NCBI RefSeq assembly: GCF_024343675.1
Contig: NZ_RJUD01000104.1
Location: 100,612-164,611, forward strand
Length of the DNA stretch: 64,000 bases
Source of the DNA: Lacihabitans sp. CS3-21
Lineage (GTDB): Bacteria > Bacteroidota > Bacteroidia > Cytophagales > Spirosomataceae
Direction of reading: 5' to 3'
Shown: piece by piece, positions 8,779 to 16,836 of the stretch
Layout: each line of letters opens with the position of its first letter
Position numbering within the stretch: position 1 is the stretch's first letter
Program-made: the position numbers and the translations under genes
The notes under the pieces: model-generated
What the model saw: the letters and a program-made list of their open reading frames with translations, nothing else
What the model was told of the DNA's origin: nothing
Databases searched by the model: none

Positions 8779-10029
8779 TCACCACCTTACCTGTCCATCA
8801 CCTCTACAAATCCATTTTTCAGTAACCAATTTCTCTAAAGCAAATGGTCCACGAGCGTGCAGTTTTTGGGTAGAAATGCCGATTTCTGCACCTAGTCCAA
8901 ACTCACCACCGTCGGTAAATCTTGTGGAGGCATTGTGATATACTGAGGCAGCGTCCACTTCTTGTAGGAAAGTTTCGGCTAAAACGATGTCTTCTGTAAT
9001 AATAGCTTCGGAGTGTTTTGAGGAAAACTGGGTGATATGTTCTAAAGCATCATCGAAGCCACTGACAGTTTTTATCGAAATTTTGAAATCCAACCACTCT
9101 TTACCAAAGTCTTCAGGTTGAGCGTTTTGTAGTTTTGTGAAGCCATTTTTTTTGAAAATAGGAAATGCTTTTTCATCAGAAAAGACTTCAATATTGTATT
9201 TTTCGAATCCTGTTTTTAGTTTTGGTATCAGTTTTTCAAGAACACTTTCGTCCAAAACAGCACAGTCTAGTGAATTGCAAACTGATGGACGAGAAGCTCG
9301 GGCATTAATGATGATTTCAGCAGCCATGTCAAGATTTGCAGTTTTTTCGACATAAGTATGGCATACTCCAGCACCCGTCTCTATGGTCGGGATTTTGGAA
9401 TTGCTTCGCACAAAATCTATTAGCGACTGCGAACCACGAGGAATAATCAAATCCACATATTTGTCAGCTTCCAGCATTTGGCTCAAATATTTACGGTCAG
9501 TTGGCAAAAGCATCACCACTTCTGTCGAAATTCCGTTTTTGGTCAATGCTTTATGTATCAAGCTCACCAAATATTGATTGGAAAAATTGGCTTCCTTTCC
9601 GCCTTTTAGCACGCAGGCATTACCAGACATCATGCACAGCGATGCTACATCAATCGTAACGTTGGGCCTCGACTCATAGATAGCTCCAACAACACCCATC
9701 GGCACACTGATTTTCTGCATTTTAATGCCATTGTCAAGTGTTCTTTCGGTCAAAATTTGTCCAGTTGGATCATTCAAATTGGCTACTTGAATCAAAGAGT
9801 CCGCTAAGCCTTTTATCCGATTTTCGTTGAGTAGCAATCTATCGTATTTGGCATCTTTGGGGTCCATTAAGTCCAAATCTTTTTTGTTTTCAGCAATGAT
9901 TTCCACTGAATTGGATAATAAGATTTCAGACAAATCAGTCAGTATTTGAGCTTTTTGGTCTTTTGTCAACCTTCTAATTTGTGAAGCTACTTTGTGGGTG
10001 TTTTTTAACAGATGCTCGATACTTTCCAT
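8779..10029 (-). CDS. proA: Glutamate-5-semialdehyde dehydrogenase (gamma-glutamyl phosphate reductase)
   Basis: A 416-residue enzyme of proline biosynthesis that reduces gamma-glutamyl phosphate with NADPH to glutamate 5-semialdehyde in the cytoplasm. Length and motifs match ProA throughout: PMGVVGAIYESRPNVT (about residues 110-125), CVLKGGKEA, and the catalytic-cysteine block SVCNSLDCAVL (about 250-260). Its usual partner proB (glutamate 5-kinase) is not adjacent, so the gene stands alone here. The 3' end converges on the TonB receptor gene with about 145 bases between the stops. ATG 10029 fits the family start. Confidence 0.95.
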   Translation of the reverse strand: MESIEHLLKNTHKVASQIRRLTKDQKAQILTDLSEILLSNSVEIIAENKKDLDLMDPKDAKYDRLLLNENRIKGLADSLIQVANLNDPTGQILTERTLDNGIKMQKISVPMGVVGAIYESRPNVTIDVASLCMMSGNACVLKGGKEANFSNQYLVSLIHKALTKNGISTEVVMLLPTDRKYLSQMLEADKYVDLIIPRGSQSLIDFVRSNSKIPTIETGAGVCHTYVEKTANLDMAAEIIINARASRPSVCNSLDCAVLDESVLEKLIPKLKTGFEKYNIEVFSDEKAFPIFKKNGFTKLQNAQPEDFGKEWLDFKISIKTVSGFDDALEHITQFSSKHSEAIITEDIVLAETFLQEVDAASVYHNASTRFTDGGEFGLGAEIGISTQKLHARGPFALEKLVTEKWICRGDGQVRW

Positions 10030-10073
10030 GCCTTACGTGTATTATTCGTTAGCAAAGGTCGGGATTTATTATA

Positions 10074-10101
10074 AAACAAAAAAGGGCTTTTCAGCCCTTT
10101 T
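10074..10101 (-). terminator. Rho-independent terminator after the esterase gene
   Basis: AAAAGGGCT (10080-10088) and AGCCCTTTT (10093-10101) form a 9-bp stem with a TTTC loop. Read on the minus strand it is followed by a T run, 2 bases past the stop codon at 10104. Confidence 0.75.
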
Positions 10102-10103
10102 CG

Positions 10104-11834
10104 TCAATTCATATCTATCATTCCTGAGTTTTTCAGGAGCCCTTTGTCTTTTTCCATCAGCTTCCAGTCTTTATCAAAAATACCATAAGATATCACATTG
10201 TTGATGTTTTTATCATACAATACCCAATCCCCATATCCTGAAAGTATACTTGCTTTGCCAGCAGAACGTAATCTTGCAAATGGACTATTGTCGGCATTGG
10301 GCAATTCCCAAAACGGTTGACCTGAGTTTACCAAAATGTATTTATTGCCATTCGGAAAAATAAAACTCAAACTTGCATTTTCTCTTGCAGTCGACTTAAG
10401 AGACAAAGGGAGATTAGAAGCATATTTTTCTATAATTTCGTTGGTTTCAGCATCACCAAAAAGAATCAGATTGGATCTTTCTATGTCATTTGGCCTAACT
10501 TCTTTGTCAGACAATACCCTAGGGAACACCATTACTCTTCCCATAAAATCGCCTCTATAAACACTCCAATCTGCTGCTTGCTCAGCTATTTTACGTCTTT
10601 GGTCTAGCTGCTCTTTTGTCGGGTTTCCTTTGGTGCCGTAAACATAAATATGTCTATCGCCAATGGCTTCAGTCATGGGCCCTTCCAAAGTTGGGTTTTT
10701 GGTTTTAATATTATCTGGTCTTTTTCCTACGGCCCATTTTTCACCGGTTTTTATCAAAATTTGGCCATTTGTCAAACCAAAAACAGAAAGGTTTTGTCCG
10801 TCAATATTGAGACTTAACTTAGATTTTGTATTGAAATTTGGGTGTTCAAGAATATTTATTGAAAACGCATTTATATTTTCTGTTTTAACATCCAATATAT
10901 TTTTGTTTTTGAAGTTAGCCTCAATTTTTGAAGTTTCTCCAATATTTTTATCAATGATTTCCAGCCAATATGCTTTGTTATATTTTAGTTGGCTAGTGGT
11001 AAATTTCACTTTGTCAGGAAACGGATTTCTAGTGAATTTGGAAAACCATGTAAATATAAATTCGTCTTTGTAGGCATTTACCCAACTGTCGTGTTTTACA
11101 CCCGGATATTCTTGATAAGTTACTTTGGCTCCTGCAGCTTTGAAGTCTTCCACCCATTTTCTAGTGTTTTCAACTTTTACTGCTGGATCTTGATCGCCTT
11201 GGAAAAAATGCACAGGCATATTATATACATTGTCTAAATACTTGATAGTCTCTGCAGGAGGTGCAGGACAAACAGGTGCAATGGCTGCCCAAACGTCAGG
11301 ACGTGTAAGTCCAACCCACATCGTACCGCCGCCACCCATAGAAAGGCCTGTGAGATACATACGATTTTCGTCTATATTAAAACGTTTTTTTGCGTCAGCT
11401 ATCATATCCCAAACGTCTTTTTCGGCTATTCCTTGGTAGCCCATAGTGCCGCGAGCGTATGCCGAAATGACAATGTAATTCACATCTTTCCATTTTGGAA
11501 ACTTAAGGCTAGCTTCTACATCGTTTTCGCCTTCGGCATTACTTTTTCCAAAAACTCTCCGCAACGCCAAACGGTGGTTTGATCCTGCACCATGCAGCAT
11601 TACCACCAATGGATACGACTTTTTATCACTGTATTCTTTCGGAATATAGCAGCCATAAGGTTGCTCTGTATCATCTACATCAGAGTGAAATGTCAGTACT
11701 TGCGGGCCTGAAGGGAGTAATTGAGCAAAAGAAAATACAGTTGAGAACAGTAATAGAGTAAGTGATAATTTCAATTTTTTAGGAAAAACATGACTCATTG
11801 TAGAAAGGGTTTTATATAGATTGGAAATTTTCAT
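10104..11834 (-). CDS. Secreted alpha/beta hydrolase (PHB depolymerase/esterase-like) with long C-terminal region
   Basis: A 576-residue exported hydrolase. A signal peptide ends near residue 38 (FSFAQ); ATG 11798 (residue 13) is an alternative start. Residues about 45-265 form an alpha/beta hydrolase domain with oxyanion segment VVMLHGAGS (77-85), nucleophile elbow GLSMGG (Ser165), acid GDQDP (Asp216) and base VKHDSW (His249). This layout matches secreted PHB-depolymerase/feruloyl-esterase-like enzymes. The remaining 310 or so residues are beta-rich and contain no domain I recognise. The substrate cannot be assigned from sequence. It is monocistronic and terminated by the hairpin at 10074-10101. 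Confidence 0.8.
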   Translation of the reverse strand: MKISNLYKTLSTMSHVFPKKLKLSLTLLLFSTVFSFAQLLPSGPQVLTFHSDVDDTEQPYGCYIPKEYSDKKSYPLVVMLHGAGSNHRLALRRVFGKSNAEGENDVEASLKFPKWKDVNYIVISAYARGTMGYQGIAEKDVWDMIADAKKRFNIDENRMYLTGLSMGGGGTMWVGLTRPDVWAAIAPVCPAPPAETIKYLDNVYNMPVHFFQGDQDPAVKVENTRKWVEDFKAAGAKVTYQEYPGVKHDSWVNAYKDEFIFTWFSKFTRNPFPDKVKFTTSQLKYNKAYWLEIIDKNIGETSKIEANFKNKNILDVKTENINAFSINILEHPNFNTKSKLSLNIDGQNLSVFGLTNGQILIKTGEKWAVGKRPDNIKTKNPTLEGPMTEAIGDRHIYVYGTKGNPTKEQLDQRRKIAEQAADWSVYRGDFMGRVMVFPRVLSDKEVRPNDIERSNLILFGDAETNEIIEKYASNLPLSLKSTARENASLSFIFPNGNKYILVNSGQPFWELPNADNSPFARLRSAGKASILSGYGDWVLYDKNINNVISYGIFDKDWKLMEKDKGLLKNSGMIDMN

Positions 11835-12022
11835 GACTCAAATTTTTAAATATTTATCCATATTTCAAATGAAAACAGCTAAAAAGTACATTTTTGAAGA
11901 AAAGAAAAAGCTTATATCGTAAGTTTTTTTAAGAATTATCGATTTTTTAAGAAAAAAATTAAAATTAGAGCAAACCAAATATATTATTGAGTATTTTGCA
12001 TAAACTATTCAACATAAGTGAC

Positions 12023-13066
12023 ATGTATTTAGATCGTAGAAATTTCCTGAAAATCGTAGGTGTGTCGTCGAGTTTGCAGATGATGCCAAGTTTAAGTTTT
12101 GGTAAAAAGGATGAGATAATCATTGGCCATAATACCCATAAATACAAAGTTGTGGTAGGCTGGGGAATGTTAGATGCTCAAAAAACACCCGTAAATGATT
12201 GCCATGAAATGGTGGAAGATGCCTCAGGAAGGCTCATCATGTGCACCAACGAAACCAAAAACAACATCCTCATTTATGACAAATCGGGTAAATTGCTTGA
12301 AACTTGGGGTAACTCTTATCCCGGAGCTCACGGCCTCACGATATTCAATGAGGGAGAAAAACAGTATCTTTTGATATGTGACAATAGCCGTAATCAGGTA
12401 ATAAAAACGGATTTGAAAGGTAAAGAGATATTTAAAATTGAATACCCCAAAGAAACAGGTGAATATCAATATCCAAGCCAGTTTGTGCCCACAGAAACTG
12501 CCGTAAGTCCTTACAATGGAGATATTTATGTGGTTGATGGTTATGGTAAAAACTTTGTGATTCAGTATGATTCGAAAGGTAAATACATTCGACATTGGGG
12601 CGGAAACGGAAATGAGAATTTTAATTTTAAATGTAATCATGGTATAGTGGTGGATATCAGAAATCCATCAAAACCAACATTGATTATCACTTCAAGGCAA
12701 CAAAACTGCTGGAAAAGATTTACGCTCGACGGTAATTATTTATCAACCATTCATTTGCCAGGTTCGTTTGTTTGTCGCCCAGTAATCAAAGGCGACAATC
12801 TTTATGGAGCAGTTTATAGATCTACATCAGAAGAATATCCAAACTCAGGGTATATCCAAATATTAGACGAAAACGACAAAGTGATTTCCTCGCCAGGAGC
12901 TTCTGAACCGATTTATCAAAACGGCCAACTGCAAGAACAAAGAAAATCAGATCCGGCCAAAGTGTTTATGCATCCGCACGATGTATGTATAGATGGCGAC
13001 GGAAGTATCTACATACCCCAATGGGCCTCTAAAAAGACCTATCCGGTTAAGTTGGAGCGGGTGTAG
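12023..13066 (+). CDS. Tat-exported NHL/6-bladed beta-propeller protein
   Basis: A 347-residue protein beginning MYLDRRNFLKIVG, a twin-arginine (Tat) signal with Arg5-Arg6, followed by a hydrophobic stretch; it should be folded in the cytoplasm and exported to the periplasm. The rest consists of repeated beta-strand units with NHL-like features (DASGRLIMCTNETKNNILIYD, SPYNGDIYVVDGYGKNFVIQYD, GDGSIYIPQW), that is, a six-bladed propeller. Conserved His residues (GAHGLTIF, CNHGIVVD, MHPHDVCID) recall the metal-binding histidines of peptidylglycine-amidating-lyase-type propellers, but enzymatic function is not established. ATG 12023 is chosen because it directly precedes the Tat motif; an upstream TTG at 11987 would only add residues in front of it. 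Confidence 0.75.
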   Translation: MYLDRRNFLKIVGVSSSLQMMPSLSFGKKDEIIIGHNTHKYKVVVGWGMLDAQKTPVNDCHEMVEDASGRLIMCTNETKNNILIYDKSGKLLETWGNSYPGAHGLTIFNEGEKQYLLICDNSRNQVIKTDLKGKEIFKIEYPKETGEYQYPSQFVPTETAVSPYNGDIYVVDGYGKNFVIQYDSKGKYIRHWGGNGNENFNFKCNHGIVVDIRNPSKPTLIITSRQQNCWKRFTLDGNYLSTIHLPGSFVCRPVIKGDNLYGAVYRSTSEEYPNSGYIQILDENDKVISSPGASEPIYQNGQLQEQRKSDPAKVFMHPHDVCIDGDGSIYIPQWASKKTYPVKLERV

Positions 13067-13296
13067 GGGGGTGATTAGGTAATATTTAGAAAATGGCGGA
13101 TATATTATTAATATTTAAATGATTAAAATTTAAAGTAAAATCTGTGCAAATCTGAGATGTTTGCGTCCGTTTTATCTGTTTTCCACTCTATTTGTAAAAC
13201 CTATTTTTTAATGGATAAAAAACTCAGAATATAATTTTTTTTGGATTATTTGTATCTGAATTGCATGTTAATTCTGAATTTACACTTAGGTCCCAT

Positions 13297-13327
13297 TTTG
13301 TTACCACCCCTTCAATACCTATTTTTG
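13297..13327 (+). promoter_or_regulatory. Promoter of purD
   Basis: TTTG at 13297-13300, a 19-base spacer and TATTTTTG at 13320-13327 match the Bacteroidota sigma-A promoter pattern exactly. Transcription would start about 12 bases before the purD ATG. The rest of the 279-base gap after the propeller gene shows no gene. Confidence 0.7.
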
Positions 13328-13345
13328 TATTTTTAAATACAGAAA

Positions 13346-14632
13346 ATGAATATTCTTATAATAGGTTCGGGTGGTAGAGAGCATGCTTTTGCATGGAAAA
13401 TGGCTCAAAGCAAAAAATGCGACAAACTTTTTGTGGCTCCTGGCAATGCTGGGACAAGCCAAATAGCCACCAATGCAGATATCAAAGTAGATGATTTTGA
13501 AGGTATAAAAAAATTGGTACTTTCAGAGCGTATTGGTTTGGTAGTTGTGGGTCCTGAAGACCCTTTGGTAAAAGGAATCGTAGATTTTTTCAAAGCCGAT
13601 AAACAACTCAAAAAAGTAAAAATTGTGGGCCCTGATGCTTCTGGTGCAAGGCTCGAAGGCAGCAAAGACTTCTCGAAGGCATTCATGCAAAAACATGGTG
13701 TGCCTACAGCATTTTCAGAAACTTTTACACGAGAAACTTTACAGGCTGGCCTCGCTTATCTCGACAAACAATCTGGTCCATACGTACTTAAGGCCGACGG
13801 TTTGGCTGCTGGTAAGGGAGTGATTATCACCGAAAGCAAAGACGAAGCCAAGGCTAGTTTAAAAGAAATGCTCACCGAAGGGAAATTCGGAGAAGCAGGA
13901 GATAAAGTACTGGTAGAGCAGTTTTTAAAAGGAATAGAACTCTCGGTTTTCGTGCTTTCTGATGGTAAAAACTATGTGATTTTACCTGAAGCCAAAGATT
14001 ATAAAAGAATAGGAGAGGGCGATACTGGGCTCAATACAGGTGGCATGGGAGCTGTGTCTCCAGTGCCATTTGCAGATGCCGCTTTTATGCAAAAAGTGGA
14101 GGAATTGGTAGTAAAACCAACCTTGGAGGGTCTTCAAGCCGAGGGTATTCATTATGTGGGTTTTATATTTATAGGCCTCATGAACGACGAAGGTAATCCG
14201 ATGGTGATAGAATACAATGCCCGAATGGGTGACCCCGAAACCGAGGTAGTATTGCCAAGAATTAAAACTGATTTTGTGAAGCTGATGGTTGCTGCTGCCG
14301 ATGGTAAATTAGACAAAATCAAACTCAGCATAAATCCAAAATCTGCAGCAACTACCATGGTGGTAGCAGGAGGATATCCTGAAGATTACAAAAAAGGTGA
14401 CTTGATGGAAATTCCAGTGGCCGACAAAGACACCGTAATTTTTCATGCAGGCACAAAAACTACAGAAGCGGGTGTGATTACCAACGGTGGAAGGGTTGTT
14501 GCACTAACAGGATTAGGTAGAACTATGACTGCAGCAGTGAAGAAATCACAAAAAATGGCCAAAAAAGTGAAATTTAAGAAGAAGTATTTTAGGAAAGATA
14601 TTGGCTTGGATTTAATGAAATATTTGGATTAA
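13346..14632 (+). CDS. purD: Phosphoribosylamine--glycine ligase (GAR synthetase)
   Basis: A 428-residue ATP-grasp enzyme for the second step of de novo purine synthesis: phosphoribosylamine, glycine and ATP give glycinamide ribonucleotide. It starts MNILIIGSGGREHAFAWK, the diagnostic PurD N-terminus. VVVGPEDPLVKGIVDFF, YVLKADGLAAGKGVII (ATP-grasp loop) and EYNARMGDPETEVVLPR (metal-binding block) follow in the expected order. The length equals the family norm. It has its own promoter and no other purine genes nearby. Confidence 0.97.
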   Translation: MNILIIGSGGREHAFAWKMAQSKKCDKLFVAPGNAGTSQIATNADIKVDDFEGIKKLVLSERIGLVVVGPEDPLVKGIVDFFKADKQLKKVKIVGPDASGARLEGSKDFSKAFMQKHGVPTAFSETFTRETLQAGLAYLDKQSGPYVLKADGLAAGKGVIITESKDEAKASLKEMLTEGKFGEAGDKVLVEQFLKGIELSVFVLSDGKNYVILPEAKDYKRIGEGDTGLNTGGMGAVSPVPFADAAFMQKVEELVVKPTLEGLQAEGIHYVGFIFIGLMNDEGNPMVIEYNARMGDPETEVVLPRIKTDFVKLMVAAADGKLDKIKLSINPKSAATTMVVAGGYPEDYKKGDLMEIPVADKDTVIFHAGTKTTEAGVITNGGRVVALTGLGRTMTAAVKKSQKMAKKVKFKKKYFRKDIGLDLMKYLD

Positions 14633-14726
14633 TGGTTAGTTTTGTTTTTAGAAAATAATTAGAAAATCGTTCCGCATTGATTTTTGGCATAAAAAAGCCC
14701 TTCAATCGGTTAAAATATATATTCTT

Positions 14727-16232
14727 ATGGCGTGTGGACAGTGCTCATCCGGTGGATGCGGCAATATAAAAAACGTAGCAGAAGAAAAATCCAATCACAA
14801 AACTACGGCAGGATGTAGTTCGGGAGGCTGCTCGACAGGTGGTTGCAACAAAATGAATTCTTTCGACTGGCTTTCAAATATGGAGTCGCCAAAGAGTAGC
14901 AGATTTGGTGTAATTGAGGTCAAATTTAAAGGTGGAAGGAAAGAATATTTCAAAAATAAAAGCAATCTAGATCTTTATACTGGTGACTTTGTGGTGTGCG
15001 AAATGCCCACAGGTTTTCATATTGGTTCGGTTTCGTTGCAGGGCGAATTGGTGCGTTTGCAGATGATCAAAAAAGGTATCAAAGAGTCAGACGAGCTGGC
15101 AGTAATTCATCGCTTGGCAACTGAAAAAGACCTTGAAAAACACAGCCAAGCCATCAATAGAGACTTGCCGACCATGTACCGCACCAGAGAAATCTGCAAG
15201 GAACTCAAACTCAATCTTAAACTTTCAGAAGTTGAATTTCAGTCAGATAATTCAAAGGCCACGTTTTTCTATTCTGCAGACGATCGCGTGGATTTTAGAG
15301 AACTTATCAAAATGTTGGCGGGCGAGTTTAAAGTACGTATAGAAATGCGTCAGATAAGCCTACGCCAAGAGGCAGGAAGACTGGGTGGAATAGGATCATG
15401 TGGTAGAGAACTTTGTTGTTCAACTTGGCTTTCTGATTTTAAAACCATCCCAACAGCGGCAGCTAGATATCAGAATTTATCATTAAATCCAGCTAAACTT
15501 TCAGGTCAGTGCGGAAGGTTGAAATGCTGTTTGAACTACGAGCTAGAGACTTATATCGATGCCATAAGGGACATTCCAGTGGTAGACAGGTCGCTAAAAA
15601 CCGAAAAAGGTGACGCTACGCTCCAGAAGACAGATATTTTCAGAAGAATCATGTGGTTTAGTTATCCCAACGAAACCAACTGGTATCCAATAAATTGTGC
15701 ACAAGTGGCCGAAATTCAGAAAATGAATGCGGCTGGTAAAAAGCCAGTTGGCTTGGAAAATTTGGTAGAAATATCTGAATTTGTTTCGGCAAAACCGACC
15801 AGCATTAATAATGATTTGGAGCGTTTGGATAAAAAATACCATCAAAATAAAAAGAAAAGCGGACCTAAAAAGCCGAATAATCCAAATGTAAGAAATGAGG
15901 GTAATGCTGCTAAACCTGCTAATCCTCAGAACCATCAACAACCAAGACCAAACCAACCGAATAATCCAAACGTTAGAAACGAAGGAAATGCTGCAAAACC
16001 AGCCAATCCTCAACAACCTAGACCAAACCAGCCTAGGCCGCCTCAGCAACAAACAAGGCCAAATCAACCTCGTCCGCCGCTGGTAGAAGGAGGAACCGCT
16101 TCTTCAATTCCAGCACAAACTGGCGGAAATCCGGCAGGAACGGCAGAGGGGAGTACGGAAAACAAAAGCCGCAACAAGAAAAGAAAGAAAAACAGAAACA
16201 ACAATAACCGACCAGATAAACCGGCAATATGA
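14727..16232 (+). CDS. ricT: RicT/PSP1-family regulatory Fe-S complex subunit, extended tails
   Basis: A 501-residue protein with a central PSP1 domain (roughly residues 60-300) related to RicT/YaaT. In Bacillus, RicT forms the RicAFT complex, which binds Fe-S clusters and affects RNA processing and development. Diagnostic blocks are RQEAGRLGGIGSCGRELCC and the following GQCGRLKCCLNYE, each with paired cysteines. The N-terminus carries six extra cysteines (3, 6, 11, 30, 35, 40) in Gly/Ser-rich sequence, suggesting added metal binding. The C-terminus is a disordered Pro/Asn/Gln-rich tail with a 19-residue repeat and a basic Lys/Arg/Asn end. The stop overlaps the gldH start by 4 bases (ATGA), so the two are translationally coupled. 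Confidence 0.88.
   Translation: MACGQCSSGGCGNIKNVAEEKSNHKTTAGCSSGGCSTGGCNKMNSFDWLSNMESPKSSRFGVIEVKFKGGRKEYFKNKSNLDLYTGDFVVCEMPTGFHIGSVSLQGELVRLQMIKKGIKESDELAVIHRLATEKDLEKHSQAINRDLPTMYRTREICKELKLNLKLSEVEFQSDNSKATFFYSADDRVDFRELIKMLAGEFKVRIEMRQISLRQEAGRLGGIGSCGRELCCSTWLSDFKTIPTAAARYQNLSLNPAKLSGQCGRLKCCLNYELETYIDAIRDIPVVDRSLKTEKGDATLQKTDIFRRIMWFSYPNETNWYPINCAQVAEIQKMNAAGKKPVGLENLVEISEFVSAKPTSINNDLERLDKKYHQNKKKSGPKKPNNPNVRNEGNAAKPANPQNHQQPRPNQPNNPNVRNEGNAAKPANPQQPRPNQPRPPQQQTRPNQPRPPLVEGGTASSIPAQTGGNPAGTAEGSTENKSRNKKRKKNRNNNNRPDKPAI
15873..16013 (+). repeat. Coding direct repeat in the RicT C-terminal tail
   Basis: Two 57-base units (15873-15929 and 15957-16013, period 84) encode the same 19 residues beginning PNNPNVRNEGNAAKPANPQ. 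The DNA differs at nine codons, all synonymous, so the peptide rather than the DNA appears conserved. Confidence 0.85.
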
Positions 16233-16699
16233 GAAGTAAAGTAGCGACTTTTGTATTATTGAGCGTCCTATTGGCTTGTAAAGGAAGTTCTGATTTGAAA
16301 GAAATCCGTGATTTTAAGGATTCGGAGTGGTTCATTGCTAAAAAAGAGACTTTTGTGTTTGAGGTGAAAGATGTTCAGAAAGTCTATGATTTTAATTATT
16401 TGGTAAGAAACACGGTTTCATATCCATATTACAATTTGTATTTGAACCAAACTTTAACAGACGATAAAGGAAAAGTATTGGTGAATTCAATGGACGAAGT
16501 GATTCTCTTCAACCAAAAAACTGGTAAGCCTTATGGCGATGGAATGGGAGATATTTTTGACAACAGAATAGCGGCACCAAAACTACAAAAATACAAGTTT
16601 GCTAAGCCAGGTAAATATAAATGGACAATCGGCCACAACATGCGTCCTGACCCATTACAAGGTATGATGTCTATCGGTGCGGAGGTATTGGGCAAATAG
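16229..16699 (+). CDS. gldH: Gliding motility lipoprotein GldH
   Basis: A 156-residue lipoprotein with signal MRSKVATFVLLSVLLAC (Cys17). The mature part matches GldH: a short N-terminal strand region (DFKDSEWFIAKKETFVFEV), a central RNTVSYPYYNLYL segment and a C-terminal IGHNMRPDPLQGMMSIGAEV. In Flavobacterium, GldH is an envelope lipoprotein required for gliding and surface-adhesin function, linked to the Gld/T9SS machinery. Its gene directly follows the ricT homologue, as in other Bacteroidota, and overlaps it by 4 bases. It implies that the organism carries gliding/T9SS genes elsewhere, though motility itself cannot be concluded. Confidence 0.9.
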   Translation: MRSKVATFVLLSVLLACKGSSDLKEIRDFKDSEWFIAKKETFVFEVKDVQKVYDFNYLVRNTVSYPYYNLYLNQTLTDDKGKVLVNSMDEVILFNQKTGKPYGDGMGDIFDNRIAAPKLQKYKFAKPGKYKWTIGHNMRPDPLQGMMSIGAEVLGK

Positions 16700-16766
16700 T
16701 GTAATTTTCCTAAATTGCACATAATCTATAGGTGGAATACGCAAGAGAAATATTGATTTAGATAGC

Positions 16767-16800
16767 AAAAAGGCACAATTCGAGAGAATTGTGCCTTTTT
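16767..16800. terminator. Bidirectional terminator between gldH and the thioredoxin-like gene
   Basis: A perfect 15-bp stem: AAAAAGGCACAATTC at 16767-16781 and GAATTGTGCCTTTTT at 16786-16800, with a GAGA (GNRA-type) tetraloop. A and T runs on the two sides let it serve both convergent genes. Confidence 0.85.
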
Positions 16801-16836
16801 GGTTTTAGATGATTTAGGGAAATCAGATCACCGTTC

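Noticed and set aside
10663..11073. A 136-residue open frame on the plus strand inside the esterase gene
   Set aside because: Antisense to a well-supported secreted hydrolase; no family features.
15594..16067. A 157-residue open frame on the minus strand inside ricT
   Set aside because: Composition (Trp/Leu/Arg/Ile-rich) reflects the reverse complement of the Pro/Asn-rich tail; no independent start or promoter.
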